From assembly GCA_028767165.1 (NCBI GenBank), contig JARACJ010000012.1, forward strand, positions 109,030 to 173,029: a stretch of DNA of 64,000 nucleotides, read 5' to 3'. Position 1 is the first letter of the stretch. Each line of letters opens with the position of its first letter. The notes beneath the pieces are model-generated. The model saw nothing but the letters and a program-made list of their open reading frames with translations. It was not told where the DNA came from and did no database searches. Positions 59,769-64,000 of the stretch are shown here, in pieces. The position numbers and the translations under genes were made by a program. The stretch comes from Proteobacteria bacterium DTSAM18. GTDB taxonomy: Bacteria; Myxococcota_A; UBA796; GCA-2862545.

Positions 59769-61055
59769 ATGCCCATCCCCACCGTCCGATCCGGCCGCCT
59801 GCGCACCTCCGCCCGCATCCTCAAGGACCCCCGCGGCGCCTACCTGCAGTGGCACGGCGAGCACGGCGACACCTTCCTGCTGAAGGCGGCCAACGGCGAC
59901 GTGGTGTGCACCGCGTCCCCCGAGGGGGCCAAGCAGGTCTTCTCCCTGCGCTCCGAGGACTCCCGGCCCTTCGCCGTCGACGCCACCGAGCCCGTCGTGG
60001 GTCCCCACTCCGTGCTGCTGCTCCACGGCGAGGCCCACCGCCGGGAGCGCCGGGTGCTCATGCCCGCCTTCCACGGCCCCCGGATGAAGGCCTACGGAGA
60101 CACCATCCAGCTCATCGCCCGGGAGCGTATCGCCACCTGGACGCCCGGCCGCGAGCTCGTGGTGCTCGACGAGATGATCCAGATCACCTTCCGGGTCATC
60201 GTGCAGGCCATCTTCGGGGTCACCGAGCCCGCGCGGGTGGAGCGCTACGTGGAGGCCATCTCCGACATCGTCGGCCACATGCGTCCGGAGCTGTTCTTCT
60301 TCAAGTGGATGATGAAGACGCCCTACCCGCCGGCCATCCGCCTGCGCCGGGCCCTGAAGGCCCTCGACGTGTTGCTGTACGAGGACATCGCGGCCCGGCG
60401 TGCCGCCGGCGACGACGGCGAGGACATCCTCGGCATGCTCCTGAAGGCCCGCTACGAAGACGACACCGAGATGCCCGACGCCACCATCCGGGACGAGCTG
60501 GTCACCCTGCTGTTCGCCGGCCACGAGACCACCTCCATCGCCCTGGCCTGGTGCGTGAGCCGTTCGCTGCGGCACCCGGCCGAGGCCGACGTCGTCAGGG
60601 CGGCCCTTCAGCCCCTCGGCGACGATCCCGTCGAGATCAGCCGCTGCGCCCCGCTCGATCGGTTCTGCAAGGAGGTCCTGCGGATGGACACCGTCCTGCC
60701 GGACACCCTCCGGGTGCTGACCCGCCCCCTCGAGCTCGGCGGCCACACCCTGCCCGAGGGCACCAACGTGGCGGTGCTCATCGACACCATCCACCGCCGC
60801 GACGACGTGCACCCCGAGGCAGACACCTTCCGCCCCGCCCGCTGGGAGGGCGTCAAGCCCTCGCCGTTCACGTTCATGCCGTTCGGCGGCGGCGCCCGCC
60901 GCTGCGTCGGTGCCGCCCTCGCCACCTACGAGATGCAGCTCGTGTTCGCCGAGATCCTCCGGGGGCCCACCCTCACGCTGCTGTCCGACGACACCCTGAA
61001 GCGCCGCGGCCTGACCATGGGCCCCTCCGAGGGCGTGCGGGTCAGGGTGGGCTGA
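59769..61055 (+). CDS. Cytochrome P450
   Basis: ATG 59769 follows GAGGAA at seven bases; an extension to 59706 is possible. The 428-residue protein has the P450 I-helix LLFAGHETTS (near residue 250), the ExxR pair in KEVLRMD (near 302), PERF-like FRPARWEG and the heme-binding FMPFGGGARRCVGAALA with the thiolate Cys near 379. It looks like a soluble bacterial P450 of the CYP110/CYP102-like broad group. Redox partners are not nearby. The substrate is unknown; hydrocarbon or terpenoid oxidation is possible. Confidence 0.95.
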   Translation: MPIPTVRSGRLRTSARILKDPRGAYLQWHGEHGDTFLLKAANGDVVCTASPEGAKQVFSLRSEDSRPFAVDATEPVVGPHSVLLLHGEAHRRERRVLMPAFHGPRMKAYGDTIQLIARERIATWTPGRELVVLDEMIQITFRVIVQAIFGVTEPARVERYVEAISDIVGHMRPELFFFKWMMKTPYPPAIRLRRALKALDVLLYEDIAARRAAGDDGEDILGMLLKARYEDDTEMPDATIRDELVTLLFAGHETTSIALAWCVSRSLRHPAEADVVRAALQPLGDDPVEISRCAPLDRFCKEVLRMDTVLPDTLRVLTRPLELGGHTLPEGTNVAVLIDTIHRRDDVHPEADTFRPARWEGVKPSPFTFMPFGGGARRCVGAALATYEMQLVFAEILRGPTLTLLSDDTLKRRGLTMGPSEGVRVRVG

Positions 61056-61740
61056 CCGCTCCCTCCGCCCCCAGGTCCACCACCCACCCGGCGTGTCGCG
61101 TGGCGACCCGGGCCTCCAGGCTCACCCAGGCCCGGCACACGTCGAGCAGCGGACCGTCGGAGCTCGCGGCCACGTCCGGCGCGGCGGCCACCTGGGGATC
61201 CACCTTGTCGAGCACCTCGACGTGCCATGTGGGCTCCAGCGCCCGGAGCCGCCCCGCGAGCCGTGCGCTGTTGGAGACCGGCCGGTCCAGCAGCCAGTGC
61301 ACCCGCGCCCCCACGAGCACGTCCCGCAGCGCCTGGAGCGCACTCTCGGTGACCGCCGTGCTCCGCCAGGTGCCGTGGATGCTCGCCGCGTCCCGCCAGG
61401 CGCCGTCCATGCCGACGAACACCGGGCCCCCCGCCAGCAGCTTCTCGACCGTGACGAGCACGTTGAACCCATCCACGGTGACGTGGCGGCCGGTCAGCGA
61501 GGCGTCGTCGGCCATCCTTCGGGACAGCCGTGGGGCCTGCGGCTCACAGGCCGCCCGCAGGATGACGCTGCGCTGCCGGGACGTGAGCTGGAAGCGGTCG
61601 CCCACGAGCTTGAGCGCGGCGGTGGAAGCATAGCCACGCCCCAGGAGCCACCCGAGGTCCGCGGCCGCGACCCGCAGACGGGGGATGATGGCCTCCCGGA
61701 AGTCGGTCGCATCCCTCGGATCCGCGCCCCTGTGCCCCAT
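61042..61740 (-). CDS. DUF434/DUF5616 protein
   Basis: ATG 61740 follows AGGAGG. The 232-residue protein has an N-terminal DUF434-like helical region (AAADLGWLLGRGYASTAALKLVGDRFQLTSRQR) and a second domain from about residue 85, GRHVTVDGFNVLVTVEKLLAGG followed by WRDAASIHGTWR and LLDRPVSNSARLAGRL, similar to DUF5616, a PIN/NYN-like fold with acidic residues that may hold a metal. A nuclease-like role is a family-level inference. Its end overlaps the P450 end by 14 bases tail to tail. Confidence 0.82.
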   Translation of the reverse strand: MGHRGADPRDATDFREAIIPRLRVAAADLGWLLGRGYASTAALKLVGDRFQLTSRQRSVILRAACEPQAPRLSRRMADDASLTGRHVTVDGFNVLVTVEKLLAGGPVFVGMDGAWRDAASIHGTWRSTAVTESALQALRDVLVGARVHWLLDRPVSNSARLAGRLRALEPTWHVEVLDKVDPQVAAAPDVAASSDGPLLDVCRAWVSLEARVATRHAGWVVDLGAEGAVSPP

Positions 61741-61824
61741 GGACCTCCTCCTGGCCTCCGGCGGATGCACGAAGGGCCGCGAGCGCGCTGCCCACGGCCC
61801 CAAGGCCCGGATGGCCGTGTGACC

Positions 61825-61899
61825 TCAACCCTGCGTGATGGTGAATCCCACCACCAGCACGATCATCACGAGCCACACCATCAACATTCCCCTGCTCAT
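61825..61899 (-). CDS. Candidate 24-residue membrane peptide
   Basis: A GGGAGG ribosome site lies four bases before ATG 61899. The encoded peptide is almost entirely one hydrophobic helix (MSRGMLMVWLVMIVLVVGF, then TITQG). It is too short for firm annotation, but ribosome site and hydrophobic composition agree. An in-frame ATG 27 bases upstream would add nine residues. Confidence 0.4.
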   Translation of the reverse strand: MSRGMLMVWLVMIVLVVGFTITQG

Positions 61900-62267
61900 C
61901 ACGCCTCCCAGGGAAGGCGTCGACATCCACGCTGCGCCTGGCCTCCCGTGAGGGCCATCGGACGGTTCCGAAGTCAGTTGAGCCCATGTGACATGGTCAA
62001 CGCCCCCTTTTCGCCCCGGGAACCCGCGGATGCCTTGCCGTCTCGGGACGATCCCACCGCGACCGGGTGTATGCACCACCGTGTCATCACCTGAAATGTT
62101 CCGCCGGAGAGGCCGCGGAAACGTACCGGTCTGGGGCTCTGCACGAAAAGTGCGTTGGAAAACGGGGTGAAGATGAAACCCGACGCGGACGAATCGGATG
62201 GGAAACAGCCGCAGTCCGTGATGTCCCTGACTGTGCCAGTACACTCGATGCCCCCCTGGAGCGCGTC
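61900..62267. other. Intergenic region upstream of paralog B
   Basis: This 368-base stretch has no supported gene. It contains CCATGT-G-ACATGG (61984-61996), a perfect 6-1-6 palindrome that could be an operator, and a lower-GC patch at 62140-62180. The ribosome site TGGAG for paralog B lies at its end. Confidence 0.4.
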
Positions 62268-63839
62268 ATGTCCAGCAAGCACCCTGCCCAGAAGATCCTC
62301 GACGACCTCACAGCGCTCTGGCGATGCCAGCAGTCCTGCATCGCCCGGGCCGAGGCCTGGCAGGAGGAGCGCACCAGCGATCACCTCGATGGGCCCTTGA
62401 AGTCCATGCGGAAGGCAGAGCGACGGCTGCGCAAGGCGATGGCCAGGGCCGTCGTCGAGGCGTTGGCGGACGGCGCCGAGGTGCAGCTCGTGGTCGACGG
62501 ACTCGACGTGGAGGAGGACGAGGTCGACAACGAGGCCCAGGACGAGGTCCGGAGCGAGGCCCAGGACGCCGTCGAGAACGAGGCCCAGGACGAGGTCCAG
62601 AGCGAGGCCCAGGACGCCGTCGAGAACGAGGCCCAGGACGAGGCCCAGGACGAGGCCCAGGACGAGGTCCAGGACGAGGTCCAGGACGAGGTCGAGGACG
62701 AGGACGAGGACGAACCCGCCCGGGCTTCCCTGGTGTCGGCGCCCTCCAAGCCCTCCCCCGCTGCCCTGCAGGCCCTCCAGGCCAAGTACGACGAGCCGCG
62801 CACGGCTCCCCTGCAGCACGACAACCGTCCGGACGTGTCGTCCCACATGCAGACCCTCGACCAGCTCACCGAGACCCCGCTGCGACTCGGCGAGCTCTCC
62901 CATGTCCAGACCTGGGTCACCGACATGGATCTGCTCCTGAGCCTGCCCAAGGAGCACCAGCGTCTGGCAGGGACCCTGCTCGTCGCCCGTCTGCGGGGCC
63001 TGCAGGAGCGCCACGGCGACGACATCCGCGGCATCGGCGACCTGTTCTCCCAGCTCACCCGCTGGTCGGCCACCCACCGGCCCGGCGTCATCCACGGCCT
63101 CGCCCGCAACCATTCGCCCCATGGCCCCACCTGGGACGCCGAGGCAGACGCCACCCGGTCGCAGCTGTGGGACCGCCCCGGCACCCAGGCCCGGGCCCAG
63201 GCACACCACAGCACCTCGAGCCACGCCGACCGCATGCTGCACCAGTTCACCGCCGTGCCCGCCAGCAGCCTCAACGACGCCTCCCTGCGGTCCGTGGTCG
63301 CGGAGCTCCTCCGAGCCGGCGTGCCTTCCACCAACGCCCGCCTGGTCAACTGGCTGAAGGGCCGGGCCGCCGCCCTCCTCGGCGACAGCACGTTCACGTC
63401 CACCCGGAAGGCCGTCGAGCGGCTGGACGACCCGGACACGAGCGACGAGGCCACCTCCACCGGCCCCGACGAGAGCTGGCCCTACTGGCACCTGTGCCGC
63501 GGCAAGGTCGCCGTCATGCTCGGCGGCGACCCCCGAGAGGACTCCCGCCGGGCCATCGAGCAGGCCTTCGGCTTCGAGCAGGTCCTCTGGGTCGACCCAA
63601 GCGACGCCTCCCTGCACGCCCTGCACGACCGTCTCGCCGCCGGCACCGTCGACCTGCTGATCATCAACCGCTTCTGCAAGCACAAGGACACCGACGTCGT
63701 ACTTCCGGCCGTCCGCAGCGACCTGTCCCGCTGGGTGCGCGTCCCCCACGGCTACGGCATCACGGCCATCCAGCACCACATGGAACGCCAGTGGGCCCAG
63801 TTCGCCCGCCCCACCGAACAGCCCGCCGAGACGGCCTGA
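62268..63839 (+). CDS. Large protein with EAQD repeat linker and DUF2325-like domain (paralog B)
   Basis: ATG 62268 follows TGGAG and gives 523 residues. The N-terminal 85 residues are helical (LTALWRCQQSCIARAEAW, SMRKAERRLRKAMARAVVEAL). An acidic tandem-repeat linker (EAQD/EVQD/AVEN units) covers about residues 85-148. The central domain shares LLVARLRGLQERHG and TWDAEADATR with paralog A, and GVPSTNARLVNWL matches its GVAHDDPRLVNALL. The C-terminal domain has RGKVAVMLGGDPREDSRRAI, FGFEQVLWVD, GTVDLLIINRFCKHKDTDVVL and YGITAIQHHMERQW, again DUF2325-like. Function is unknown. Confidence 0.8.
   Translation: MSSKHPAQKILDDLTALWRCQQSCIARAEAWQEERTSDHLDGPLKSMRKAERRLRKAMARAVVEALADGAEVQLVVDGLDVEEDEVDNEAQDEVRSEAQDAVENEAQDEVQSEAQDAVENEAQDEAQDEAQDEVQDEVQDEVEDEDEDEPARASLVSAPSKPSPAALQALQAKYDEPRTAPLQHDNRPDVSSHMQTLDQLTETPLRLGELSHVQTWVTDMDLLLSLPKEHQRLAGTLLVARLRGLQERHGDDIRGIGDLFSQLTRWSATHRPGVIHGLARNHSPHGPTWDAEADATRSQLWDRPGTQARAQAHHSTSSHADRMLHQFTAVPASSLNDASLRSVVAELLRAGVPSTNARLVNWLKGRAAALLGDSTFTSTRKAVERLDDPDTSDEATSTGPDESWPYWHLCRGKVAVMLGGDPREDSRRAIEQAFGFEQVLWVDPSDASLHALHDRLAAGTVDLLIINRFCKHKDTDVVLPAVRSDLSRWVRVPHGYGITAIQHHMERQWAQFARPTEQPAETA
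62532..62712. repeat. In-frame tandem repeat encoding the acidic EAQD linker
   Basis: A 48-bp unit occurs twice (62532-62579 and 62580-62627, one mismatch), followed by about seven 12-bp units of the type GAGGCCCAGGAC or GAGGTCCAGGAC. The nesting shows recent expansion and makes this linker length-variable. Confidence 0.9.
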
Positions 63840-63859
63840 AGCCCCCCTCCCCCACCAAA

Positions 63860-64000
63860 GGCGGCGAAGCACCGGCAGGCCCGAAGCCACCGCCACCCCA
63901 ACGGCGGCGAAGCACCGGCAGGTGCGCAGCCGCCCCCCACGCCAACGGCGGCGAAGCACCGGCAGGTGCGCAGCCGCCCCCCACGCCAACGGCGGCGACG
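63860..64000. repeat. 44-bp structured tandem repeat running off the window
   Basis: Units begin with GGCGGCGAAGCACC at 63860, 63903, 63947 and 63991 (periods 43, 44, 44). Each full unit can fold as GGCGGC, GCACC-GGCA-GGTGC, GCCGCC: an outer 6-bp and an inner 5-bp stem separated by a GAA/GCA internal loop. The first unit is diverged and loses the inner stem. The array lies just after the paralog B stop. Confidence 0.85.

Noticed and set aside
61974..63989. Reverse-strand frame of about 670 codons over paralog B
   Set aside because: Its low-complexity translation derives from the EAQD repeat and the 44-bp array. The plus-strand gene has a ribosome site and a clear paralog.
63860..64000. CRISPR array
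   Set aside because: The units are contiguous near-identical 44-mers without unique spacers and no cas gene is present.
1..64000. tRNA, rRNA and insertion-sequence transposase genes
   Set aside because: I looked for T-loop motifs, rRNA-like blocks and transposase signatures and found none; the GGTTCAA at 21519 belongs to the TPP aptamer.

Overview
The window reads as about 64 kb of chromosome from a very GC-rich, Gram-negative bacterium with an outer membrane (TonB receptors, porin-like barrels, Lol-like ABC genes, many lipoproteins). MopE-type Asp-rich motifs, acidic TDTA-type lipoprotein linkers, a squalene synthase-type prenyltransferase and a cytochrome P450 fit an uncultured Myxococcota-like (former Deltaproteobacteria) lineage. 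That placement is inference; no rRNA, tRNA or ribosomal protein gene is present to test it.

Layout. 1-3.3 kb: a partial beta-propeller protein, two related Cys-rich lipoproteins, a GDSL esterase, a lipoprotein and a SRPBCC protein. 3.3-3.6 kb: a CATG-rich spacer. 3.6-9.1 kb: heme A synthase (Cox15 type), a FAD oxidoreductase, a Nif3-like protein, an alpha/beta hydrolase and a thiolase. 9.3-18.6 kb: a phospholipase D-family protein with an unusual N-terminal half, a sulfatase-fold enzyme, a 3-hydroxyacyl-CoA dehydrogenase, two EamA exporters flanking a small barrel-like protein, and a 2OG-Fe(II) oxygenase. 18.8-21.6 kb: a thiamine module in which a TPP riboswitch precedes a TonB receptor and a YkoF/MTH1187-type thiamine-binding protein. 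21.8-25.7 kb: three tandem paralogous lipoproteins with a MopE-like motif and YD-like repeats; a fourth relative lies at 34.1-35.3 kb. 26-27.4 kb: a beta-CASP metallo-beta-lactamase RNase-like protein. 27.8-34.1 kb: a six-gene, tightly overlapping heme-uptake operon (hmuR, hmuY-like, hmuTUV, hmuS) behind two Fur-box-like repeats. 35.3-37 kb: a strongly folded element upstream of a methyltransferase, then a spacer of palindromes and hexamer repeats. 37-38.8 kb: a zinc-ribbon membrane protein whose 3' end is duplicated as a perfect 59-bp direct repeat around a low-GC insert carrying one lipoprotein gene. 38.8-51.4 kb: a HAD phosphatase, squalene synthase, a rhodanese-like protein, a glycosyltransferase, a cupredoxin, a SbcCD/YhaNO-like pair, NnrS and a beta-propeller lipoprotein. 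51.4-57.6 kb: a GbsR/MarR regulator heading a Lol-like operon (LolA-like carrier, two FtsX permeases, ATPase, outer-membrane barrel). 57.8-64 kb: two paralogous DUF2325-like proteins on either side of a P450 and a DUF434 protein, ending in a structured 44-bp tandem repeat that leaves the window.

The best-supported functional units are riboswitch-controlled thiamine uptake, Fur-type control of heme uptake, and the GbsR-led envelope export operon. The least explained and most interesting items are the 59-bp-flanked insert, the folded element at 35.75-35.85 kb, the covarying double hairpin at 36.73-36.79 kb, the YD-like lipoprotein family and the DUF2325-like pair.
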